Below are positions 1 through 4,785 of a stretch of DNA of 7,993 nucleotides, piece by piece. Origin of the DNA: Methanobacteriaceae archaeon. GTDB lineage: Archaea > Methanobacteriota > Methanobacteria > Methanobacteriales > Methanobacteriaceae. The stretch lies in contig JADGNH010000084.1 of assembly GCA_017883605.1 (NCBI GenBank), positions 1 to 7,993 on the forward strand, in the 5' to 3' direction. The position numbers and the translations under genes are program-made. The notes under the pieces were generated by a model. That model was not told where the DNA came from and searched no databases. It saw nothing but the letters and a program-made list of their open reading frames with translations. Each line of letters opens with the position of its first letter. Position 1 is the stretch's first letter.

Positions 1-249
1 AAAAGAGGTGCCCTGGTAGGTAAAGAATCGAATAAATCCCTGGAAGAGGGAAACAAAGTACGGGCAAGAATCGTGGCCTTGAGTCTCAAGGGAAAGTCAT
101 CTAAAGAAACCAAAATAGGCCTTACTATGAGGCAGCCTGGTCTGGGAAGATTTGAGTGGATAGAAAAAGAGAAAGAAAAAGGTAAAAAGACAGTTAAAGG
201 AAAAGAGACTACTAAGAAGAAGGAAAATACTAAGAAGAAGAAGAAATAG
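1..249 (+). CDS. rpoE1: RNA polymerase subunit Rpo7/RpoE' (3' part only)
   Basis: The window opens inside this gene; frame 1 is open from base 1 to TAG at 247-249 (82 residues visible). The readable part contains IGLTMRQPGLGRFEWIEKEK, typical of the end of the S1/OB domain of archaeal Rpo7 (RpoE', counterpart of eukaryotic Rpb7), where KIGLTMRQPGLG is highly conserved. Rpo7 pairs with Rpo4 to form the stalk of RNA polymerase, which binds exiting RNA and helps open the promoter. After this motif comes a low-complexity tail of about 25 residues, nearly all Lys with some Thr, Glu and Gly, ending in KKKKK. The tail is encoded by A/G-rich repeats containing TACTAAGAA. The position directly before spt4 supports the call. 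The start lies outside the window. The family identification is firm; the function of the basic tail is unknown. Confidence 0.93.
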   Translation, partial: KRGALVGKESNKSLEEGNKVRARIVALSLKGKSSKETKIGLTMRQPGLGRFEWIEKEKEKGKKTVKGKETTKKKENTKKKKK

Positions 250-278
250 GTACTAAGAATAATAGGTACTAAGAATAA
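245..278 (+). repeat. 16-bp perfect tandem duplication over the rpoE' stop
   Basis: AATAGGTACTAAGAAT occurs at 245-260 and again, identically and head to tail, at 261-276, and the next two bases also match. The first copy carries the rpoE' TAG stop. The 9-mer TACTAAGAA within the unit also occurs upstream inside the Lys-rich tail, at 210-218 and 228-236, so four copies lie within 66 bases. This looks like replication slippage in a low-complexity region. No regulatory role is evident. Confidence 0.9.
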
Positions 279-316
279 AAGTTGATAAACAAATAAAGTA
301 CCAGGAAGATAATAGA

Positions 317-499
317 ATGGTTACAAAAGCATGTACCAGATGTCACAGGATTATGGAAGATGAGAGATGCGCCATATGCAACCTTCCCTCCTCCAAGAAC
401 TGGAGCGGTTTTTTGATAGTGGTAGATCCTGAAAAATCAAATATTGCCAAGGAGCTAAACATAAACCTGCCCGGAGAATACGCCCTGAGGGTTAGATAG
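317..499 (+). CDS. spt4: Transcription elongation factor Spt4 (RpoE'')
   Basis: This 60-residue protein has the zinc-finger pattern of archaeal Spt4: Cys6-x2-Cys9 and Cys18-x2-Cys21, followed by the family-typical CNLPSSKNWSGFLIVVDPE segment and a C-terminal ALRVR strand. Spt4 partners with Spt5 (NusG-like); together they clamp RNA polymerase on DNA and make elongation processive. The length is normal for archaea (about 60 residues). ATG at 317 is preceded by AGGAAG at 303-308, 8 bases away, a modest Shine-Dalgarno site. It follows rpoE' by 67 bases, and its TAG stop overlaps the GTG start of the next gene by one base (TAGTG at 497-501), so the two are probably translationally coupled. Archaeal annotations often call it RpoE2, although it is not a core polymerase subunit. 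Confidence 0.95.
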   Translation: MVTKACTRCHRIMEDERCAICNLPSSKNWSGFLIVVDPEKSNIAKELNINLPGEYALRVR

Positions 500-1017
500 T
501 GCTAATTCTGAAAAAAGAAACAAGGTCAGAGCTTAAAAAACCTTTTGGAAAACTTTGTTTATCCATAAAAGACCTGAAAGAACATCTAAAAAAATTAAAA
601 AAAGAAAATAGGCTTATAATCTCCATAGGAGATGCAACCACCATCAATCTCCAGAGAGAAGGTATAACACCAGATATGGGTATTATAGATAATAAAATAG
701 AGAGAAAAAATTCTATACATAACAATGAAATTATTTACGCCGATTTAGAATTAAAAGCAGAAAATCCGCCTGGAACAATAACCCCTAAACTCTGGGATAC
801 CATTGAAAAGGGCTTCCATTTGATTGAAAACCCAGGAAAACAGGTCCTTATCGTGGTTGAGGGAGAGGAAGATCTGGCAGTAATTCCATCGGCAATACTG
901 GCTCCTCCTGGTGCGGTGATCCTTTATGGTCAGCCAGGTGAGGGTGTAGTGTTTTGTGAAGTTGATAAAATGAAAAATAAGGCAAAAAAGTTGATAGAGA
1001 AGTTTGAGGAGGCATAG
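499..1017 (+). CDS. GTP-dependent dephospho-CoA kinase (DUF359 family)
   Basis: A 172-residue protein of the archaeal DUF359 family. The characterised member, from Thermococcus kodakarensis, uses GTP to phosphorylate dephospho-CoA, the last step of coenzyme A synthesis in many archaea; it is unrelated to bacterial CoaE. Family motifs are present: SIGDATT (42-48) with Gly44-Asp45, GITPDMGIIDNKIER (55-69) with Asp64 and Lys66, VEGEEDL (120-126) and LYGQPGEGVV (142-151). Length is normal for the family. The start is GTG at 499, overlapping the spt4 stop by one base; GAGGG at 487-491 inside spt4 is 7 bases upstream and fits as its ribosome site. The next gene begins one base after the stop. The function is assigned from family motifs; which residues bind Mg-GTP is not shown here. 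Confidence 0.92.
   Translation: MLILKKETRSELKKPFGKLCLSIKDLKEHLKKLKKENRLIISIGDATTINLQREGITPDMGIIDNKIERKNSIHNNEIIYADLELKAENPPGTITPKLWDTIEKGFHLIENPGKQVLIVVEGEEDLAVIPSAILAPPGAVILYGQPGEGVVFCEVDKMKNKAKKLIEKFEEA
1006..1012 (+). promoter_or_regulatory. Shine-Dalgarno site fixing the rps24e start
   Basis: GAGGAGG at 1006-1012, inside the last codons of the dephospho-CoA kinase gene, lies 6 bases before ATG at 1019. It excludes the in-frame TTG at 1004, which would add five residues and place the ribosome site inside the coding sequence. Confidence 0.85.
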
Positions 1018-1018
1018 A

Positions 1019-1345
1019 ATGGAAGTCAATATAAACGAGCAAATTAAAAATCCACTTTTAAACAGGACCGAAATACATTTTGATTGCATATATCAAGGTG
1101 AAGCAACCCCAAGAGTCTTAGAAGTTAAAAACAGGCTGGTTGCAACTTTAAACGTGGATAAAAAACTTCTGGTAGTAGATAAACTTAAACCAACCTTTGG
1201 TGAAGGTAAAGCAAAGGGCTACGCCAAGTTATACGATTCAGAAGAAAGTATGACTGAAGTTGAAAGAGAACATGTAATAAAAAAGAATCAGGAACCTCAG
1301 AAAGAAGAAAGCAAAGAATCTAAAGAAACTGAGGAAGTAGAATAA
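1019..1345 (+). CDS. rps24e: Small ribosomal subunit protein eS24
   Basis: A 108-residue archaeal/eukaryotic S24e protein of the 30S subunit. Family signatures are NPLLNRTEIHF (11-21), GEATPRVLEVKNRLVATLNVD (27-47) and PTFGEGKAKGYAKLYDS (58-74). From about residue 88 the chain becomes a charged low-complexity tail rich in Glu and Lys and ends in ETEEVE. ATG at 1019 is chosen because GAGGAGG lies 6 bases upstream and it directly follows the previous stop (one-base gap). Directly after the TAA stop the same frame stays open for 14 more codons of the same Glu/Lys/Thr/Ala character, up to TGA at 1388-1390. The tail may therefore have been shortened by a recent stop. The protein is otherwise intact and should assemble normally. 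Confidence 0.94.
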   Translation: MEVNINEQIKNPLLNRTEIHFDCIYQGEATPRVLEVKNRLVATLNVDKKLLVVDKLKPTFGEGKAKGYAKLYDSEESMTEVEREHVIKKNQEPQKEESKESKETEEVE

Positions 1346-1426
1346 GCAGAAGCAGGAAAAACTGAAGAGACTGAGAAAGCTAATAAGTGATTGAAGCCAA
1401 AAAAGTCAAATGAGGAGTAATAAAAA

Positions 1427-1585
1427 ATGAAGAAATACCAAATTTATGAAGTTAAAGATAATAAAATTGTCAGAAAAAATCCTGAATGCGTTCGATGCTC
1501 CCACGGGGTTTTCATGGCCGACCATGGGGATCGTTATGCCTGTGGAAAATGTGGCTACACCCAATGGAAGGGAAAAGGCGACTAA
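1427..1585 (+). CDS. rps27ae: Small ribosomal subunit protein eS31 (S27ae)
   Basis: A 52-residue zinc-ribbon ribosomal protein. It begins MKKYQIYEVKDNKIVRKN and carries Cys21-x2-Cys24 and Cys39-x2-Cys42, the usual four zinc ligands (ECVRCSHGVFMADHGDRYAC, then GKCGYTQWKGK). In eukaryotes the homologue is made as a ubiquitin fusion; archaea encode only the ribosomal part, and the length here is normal for archaea. ATG at 1427 is preceded by GAGGAG at 1412-1417, 9 bases upstream. It follows rps24e by 81 bases in the same operon, the usual archaeal pairing, and precedes argH by 12 bases. Confidence 0.95.
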   Translation: MKKYQIYEVKDNKIVRKNPECVRCSHGVFMADHGDRYACGKCGYTQWKGKGD

Positions 1586-1590
1586 GGTGA
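1584..1590 (+). promoter_or_regulatory. Shine-Dalgarno site supporting the TTG start of argH
   Basis: AAGGTGA at 1584-1590 overlaps the rps27ae stop and lies 7 bases before TTG at 1598. It matches the anti-Shine-Dalgarno core well and supports TTG over the later in-frame ATG (codon 18, MTDAA). Confidence 0.7.
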
Positions 1591-1597
1591 TTTTCAA

Positions 1598-3031
1598 TTG
1601 AATCCAAGGTCAGGAAGGTTACTGAGGAAAGGAAGACTTAAAGATAAAATGACCGATGCTGCTGCATCTTTCACCTCCTCCCTGGAGTTTGACCGGAGGA
1701 TATTTGAGGCTGACCTGCAATGCAACATGGCCCACACCACCATGTTAAAAGAACAGGACATAATTTCCCCAGAAGACGCTGATAAGATCCTTGGTGCACT
1801 CCAAAAACTGGAAGCAGAAGGGGTAGATGCTCTGGATCTGGATCCATCAGTAGAGGATATCCACATGGCGGTGGAAAATTATGTAACCCATGAGATCGGT
1901 GAAGTTGCCGGGTTTATGCACACCGCCAAGTCCAGAAACGACCAGGTAGCCACTGACCTGAGACTGGTTTTGAAGTATGAAGTTGAAGAAATTCAAGATG
2001 ACCTCCTGAGATTCATAGGAGTTATCCTAGATATGGCTGATAATCACAGAGAAACAGTTATGGTGGGTTACACCCATCTCCAGCATGCCCAGCCCACCAC
2101 TTTTGCCCACCATCTCCTGTCATACGCTAACGCCATCAAACGCGATTATCAGCGGTTGAAGGATGCTTATCAGCGGATTGATATGAGTCCCCTGGGATCA
2201 GCCGCCCTGACCACCACCAGTTTTAAAATAGACCGGGAAATGACTCAAAAACTTTTAGGATTTGGTTCGGTGATGGATAACTCCATAGATGCTGTTAGCT
2301 CCCGGGATTTCATGGCAGAAACTGTTTTTTCCTTGGCACTCCTGGGATCCACCCTTACCAAGATCTGTGAGGAAATGATCCTCTGGAGCACTTATGAATT
2401 TGGTATGGTGGAAATTTCGGATGAATTTTCATCAACATCATCCATCATGCCCCAGAAAAAGAATCCGGACGTGGCAGAGATTGCCCGGGCCAAAACTGCT
2501 ACACTTTATGGGGAACTTATGGCTATTTTAACCATTTTGAAGGCCCTACCCCAAAGTTATAACCGTGACTTGCAGGAGGTTACCCCCCACTTGTGGAACG
2601 CAGTGGATACCGCTCATTCCATGTTGAATATAACCCGGGAAATGCTTTCATCAATAGATTTCAAAAAGGAACGCGCCTTAAAACTGGCCAAGGCCAACTT
2701 CTCAACCGCGACTGAACTGGCGGATCTCATGGTAAAGGAGAAAAGGATGCCCTTCAGATTGGCCCACCAAATAGTAGGCCGGACCGTTACCACAGCCCTT
2801 GAAAACGGGCTTGAACCGGAAGAAATTGATTCTAAAATTTTAGACAAAATTTCAGAGGAAGTAACCGGCGAATCTCTTGACCTGGATGATGAACTGGTGA
2901 GAAAGGCCTTAGATCCATCTGAAGTCATAAAAACCAGGAAGGTAGTGGGCGGACCATCACCAGAAATTGTGGCTGATGCTATTTTAAAATTAAGAGGTTT
3001 TATTGAAGCAGAATCCAGTGGAAATGTTTGA
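1598..3031 (+). CDS. argH: Argininosuccinate lyase
   Basis: A 477-residue member of the fumarase/aspartase superfamily that splits argininosuccinate into arginine and fumarate, the last step of arginine synthesis; it works as a cytosolic homotetramer. Visible motifs are SRNDQVATDLRL (112-123), GYTHLQHAQPTTFAHHLL (157-174) with the conserved catalytic-region His160, and the superfamily signature SSIMPQKKNPD (281-291), whose Ser pair 281/282 includes the catalytic serine of the mobile loop. Length is close to the family's 460-475, so the protein looks complete. The start is TTG at 1598, supported by AAGGTGA 7 bases upstream; the N-terminal MNPRSGRLL resembles other methanogen ArgH starts. It lies 12 bases after rps27ae, so a biosynthetic gene ends a transcription/ribosomal operon. 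Confidence 0.96.
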   Translation: MNPRSGRLLRKGRLKDKMTDAAASFTSSLEFDRRIFEADLQCNMAHTTMLKEQDIISPEDADKILGALQKLEAEGVDALDLDPSVEDIHMAVENYVTHEIGEVAGFMHTAKSRNDQVATDLRLVLKYEVEEIQDDLLRFIGVILDMADNHRETVMVGYTHLQHAQPTTFAHHLLSYANAIKRDYQRLKDAYQRIDMSPLGSAALTTTSFKIDREMTQKLLGFGSVMDNSIDAVSSRDFMAETVFSLALLGSTLTKICEEMILWSTYEFGMVEISDEFSSTSSIMPQKKNPDVAEIARAKTATLYGELMAILTILKALPQSYNRDLQEVTPHLWNAVDTAHSMLNITREMLSSIDFKKERALKLAKANFSTATELADLMVKEKRMPFRLAHQIVGRTVTTALENGLEPEEIDSKILDKISEEVTGESLDLDDELVRKALDPSEVIKTRKVVGGPSPEIVADAILKLRGFIEAESSGNV

Positions 3032-3097
3032 AATAAATTCATTCTAATAAATTTTCTTACATTCCCATTTAATCTCCCTTATATTCTACATTTGATC

Positions 3098-3323
3098 TTA
3101 TAGTCCCCATTTAGTCTTTAAAAATATTCCCATTTCAATCTCACTTATTTTTAGTATCTCTTTTGATAGTTTTTTTTTAATTTCGTCTGCCAATTCTTTT
3201 TCCTCTATTACCACCGGTCCCTGGCATCCACAGTCCCAGCAGATCCATAGAGACCACATCGGGGGTTGACCCATTTTATGTTGGAAGACCGCACCTGGGA
3301 CAGAATTTTAGATTATTCATCAT
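3098..3323 (-). pseudogene. Frameshifted small two-CxxC zinc-ribbon protein
   Basis: Reading the minus strand from ATG at 3323 (or 3320) gives MMNNLKFCPRCGLPT and then TAA at 3278-3276. Shifted by one base, the strand stays open from ATG at 3274 to TAA at 3100-3098, giving 58 residues: MGQPPMWSLWICWDCGCQGP followed by VVIEEKELADEIKKKL and a Lys/Glu-rich end. Joined, the pieces form a coherent zinc ribbon with CPRC and CWDC pairs about 16-17 residues apart, a W-x-C-x-x-C-G core and an acidic helix, like many small uncharacterised methanogen proteins. One inserted base (or two lost) near 3275-3284 explains the break. TGGGAGTG at 3335-3328 precedes the ATG at a plausible distance, and TTTATAAA lies further upstream. 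Either it is a pseudogene, a sequencing error, or only the second piece is translated. Function is unknown. Confidence 0.7.
3170..3178 (+). terminator. Oligo-T tract, possible argH operon terminator
   Basis: Nine consecutive T residues on the plus strand, with further T-rich sequence around (3155-3185), about 140 bases after the argH stop. Archaeal RNA polymerase commonly terminates at such runs without a hairpin. The tract also encodes three Lys codons on the minus strand in the broken zinc-ribbon gene, so a terminator role is an inference. Confidence 0.4.
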
Positions 3324-3358
3324 GATACACTCCCACTTTATAAATTTATCTAATAAAA

Positions 3359-3366
3359 TTTATATA
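3359..3366 (+). promoter_or_regulatory. TATA-like box before the small membrane gene
   Basis: TTTATATA at 3359-3366, preceded by an A-rich BRE-like stretch, matches the archaeal TATA consensus. A start about 25 bases downstream would nearly coincide with ATG at 3389 and give an almost leaderless mRNA. Alternatively, CTTTATAAAT at 3336-3345 would give a short leader of about 20 bases. That element is nearly palindromic and could also serve the minus-strand zinc-ribbon gene. Confidence 0.5.
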
Positions 3367-3388
3367 TGATCTTAAAGAGAATAATGGT

Positions 3389-3529
3389 ATGGAAGAAAAA
3401 ACAACTAAGGAAATAATTGGAATTGTGGCTATAATTTTGGGTGTTTTAATCATAGTATATCCTTATCTGATCGGATGGTTAGCTGGGATATTCCTGGTGA
3501 TCTACGGAGTACTTGAATTAATTAGATAA
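3389..3529 (+). CDS. Small two-helix membrane protein (DUF3096-like)
   Basis: A 46-residue ORF. A short charged head (MEEKTTKE) is followed by two hydrophobic stretches, residues 9-23 (IIGIVAIILGVLIIV) and 28-45, separated by YPYLIG. The pattern GIxxIxxGVLIxxYPxLxxxxxGIxLxxxGxLxL is what I recall of the DUF3096 family of tiny archaeal/bacterial membrane proteins, whose function is unknown. It should lie in the cytoplasmic membrane as a helical hairpin. Support comes from a good TATA box upstream and the clear hydrophobic periodicity; the Shine-Dalgarno site is weak or absent, in line with a short leader. Its last 12 bases (3518-3529) overlap the 3' end of the convergent KH/PP-loop gene. The coding call is fairly sure; the family name is tentative. 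Confidence 0.7.
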   Translation: MEEKTTKEIIGIVAIILGVLIIVYPYLIGWLAGIFLVIYGVLELIR

Positions 3530-4549
3530 ACTCATTATCAGATCAAGTGCCTCTCCTGGCTCCAATATCCCCGCCCTGGTTTCCCTTAAAATTCTCTGTA
3601 GAGAAAACCGGCTCATGTGGGGATATTTTTTGTGCACAGCAGCAAGCAGGGGACACCCATAGACCCCACTTTTTGATACGCCGTAGCTTTGGGCCAAATT
3701 CTTTACTTCACCCTTGTTAACCGAGAGCAGGGCAGGCAAGTTAATTCTCAAAATATTTCCTTTAGAAATAATTGACTGGGCTCCGGTGGAAAGCAGGTCT
3801 CCATATATCAACAGTGGTATCCCTGAATTCAGGGTATAATCCATAACAGTTTCTTCAATTATTTTGGAGCATCTACCGCAGGGATGGAATCTGCCTTCAA
3901 GCGCACCTTCAACTACCTTTCCCATATCTGCTTCTAAATACTTATGGTCCACACCCAGCTTTCCCGTGAGTTTTTCCACATTTTTTCTGAAGTGACCAGG
4001 CAGTATGATGTCCCCCGGGTTCACTGTAACCGCTAAGGGATTAAATCCCATCATCTTAGAAATCACCAGGGAGGAACTGCTGTCAACACCACCAGAAAGG
4101 GCGACTACCGCATTATGGTTCTGGTCAAGGGTTGATTTTAGGTTAGGTTCAAAATCTTCTAAAATAACATCTAAATCATAAGGATTTTCTAACCTTCTTA
4201 TAAGAAGATCCGATAAGTTATCAAGCGGCACCCTATATTCTTCTCTATAAGGCCTTAATTCTTCTATCCTGGAAGATGCAAGCTCCAGCTTATATTTTCG
4301 GAGCAAAATATCAGGATAGGCCTCTACGTGTATCTGTTTTAAGGCCAGCTCTTCTCTGAGCCTTCCTACCACCCATCCCCCCTTCCCAATTACCGTAGAT
4401 TTATCTGGTCGGTCTGAAGTTATAATCAAGAGTTTCCCACTATCCTCGTGAAAAATTACATCCAGTATATCTGGTTTTATATTTTTATGGCCTATTTCAT
4501 CTCGGATACGAGATATTGTGGTGATAATATCATCCTTTTTTAAATTCAA
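3518..4549 (-). CDS. KH-domain PP-loop ATP pyrophosphatase, putative RNA thiolase
   Basis: A 343-residue protein. Residues about 1-100 resemble a KH-type RNA-binding domain with the GxxG loop STVIGKGGWVVGRLREEL (51-68). A PP-loop ATPase domain follows, with ALSGGVDSSSS (150-160) as the AMP-forming ATP-binding loop, then NPGD (177-180), the cysteine pair HPCGRC (222-227) and GVYGCP (295-300), supplying Cys224, Cys227 and Cys299. PP-loop enzymes activate a carbonyl as an adenylate, and cysteine-bearing members often transfer sulfur or bind a metal/Fe-S cluster to thiolate tRNA. KH plus PP-loop plus CxxC suggests an RNA modification enzyme, but that is inference. It resembles the archaeal predicted PP-loop ATPases of COG1365. 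The start is TTG at 4549: GGAGTGA at 4563-4557 lies 7 bases upstream and no ATG fits. It appears complete. Confidence 0.8.
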   Translation of the reverse strand: MNLKKDDIITTISRIRDEIGHKNIKPDILDVIFHEDSGKLLIITSDRPDKSTVIGKGGWVVGRLREELALKQIHVEAYPDILLRKYKLELASSRIEELRPYREEYRVPLDNLSDLLIRRLENPYDLDVILEDFEPNLKSTLDQNHNAVVALSGGVDSSSSLVISKMMGFNPLAVTVNPGDIILPGHFRKNVEKLTGKLGVDHKYLEADMGKVVEGALEGRFHPCGRCSKIIEETVMDYTLNSGIPLLIYGDLLSTGAQSIISKGNILRINLPALLSVNKGEVKNLAQSYGVSKSGVYGCPLLAAVHKKYPHMSRFSLQRILRETRAGILEPGEALDLIMSLSN

Positions 4550-4556
4550 ATCTATT

Positions 4557-4563
4557 TCACTCC
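4557..4563 (-). promoter_or_regulatory. Shine-Dalgarno site for the KH/PP-loop gene
   Basis: Read on the minus strand, GGAGTGA at 4563-4557 lies 7 bases before TTG at 4549. This strong match decides the non-ATG start. Confidence 0.75.
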
Positions 4564-4633
4564 ATTTACAACTGCATTATGCCCTTATCGTGTTTTCTGG
4601 TACCATTCATTAGGATATCATTTTGAAATTTTA

Positions 4634-4785
4634 TTTTTGTAAACAGAATCTCCTTAAGATTATTTTTTGTAACAGAATTCCTTGAAACTATTATTTTGTA
4701 TTAAATTCCTTAAGATTTTATATTTTAATAGAATCCCTTAAAGACTCTATTTTTTGTAATTAAAGTTCCTTAAGATTTTTTTTAT
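4634..4785. repeat. Degenerate 29-30 bp tandem repeat array
   Basis: Five diverged units of 29-30 bp follow one another. On the plus strand each starts with a T-run and TTTTGTA-like sequence (G at 4639, 4669 and 4698, its equivalent A at 4727, and G at 4756), then a core such as TCCTTAAGATT (near 4651, 4707 and 4766; weaker as TTCCTTGAAACT near 4679 and TCCCTTAAAGACT near 4734). The array fills most of the gap between the glycosyltransferase stop and the KH/PP-loop start. It lacks the near-perfect identity of a CRISPR. On the minus strand the core reads CTTAAGGA and no U-run terminator is seen. Confidence 0.8.

Larger units (their letters stand above)
3032..3388. other. Intergenic region between argH and the small membrane gene
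   Basis: There is no intact gene of 60 residues or more here. The stretch holds a frameshifted minus-strand zinc-ribbon gene (3098-3323), a plus-strand T-run, two TATA-like boxes (around 3337-3344 and 3359-3366), and three loosely similar copies of CCCATTTAATCT at 3064-3075, 3106-3117 (CCCATTTAGTCT) and 3129-3141 (CCCATTTCAATCT). The last two copies overlap the broken gene and may be coincidental. Confidence 0.6.

Noticed and set aside
751..1089. Minus-strand frames opposite the dephospho-CoA kinase and rps24e genes
   Set aside because: They are antisense to well-identified genes and have no family motif or ribosome site.
1594..1866. Minus-strand 90-codon frame opposite the argH start
   Set aside because: It is a Ser-rich antisense shadow with no supporting context.
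2614..3042. Minus-strand 142-codon frame opposite argH
   Set aside because: It is a Ser-rich shadow of the conserved argH coding sequence.
3064..3141. Three CCCATTTAATCT-like copies as regulatory repeats
   Set aside because: Copies are short and imperfect, unevenly spaced at 42 and 23 bases, and two lie inside the broken zinc-ribbon frame.
4634..4785. Regularly spaced repeats as a CRISPR array
   Set aside because: Units are contiguous, diverged and A/T-rich, with no unique spacers between identical repeats, and no cas gene is present.
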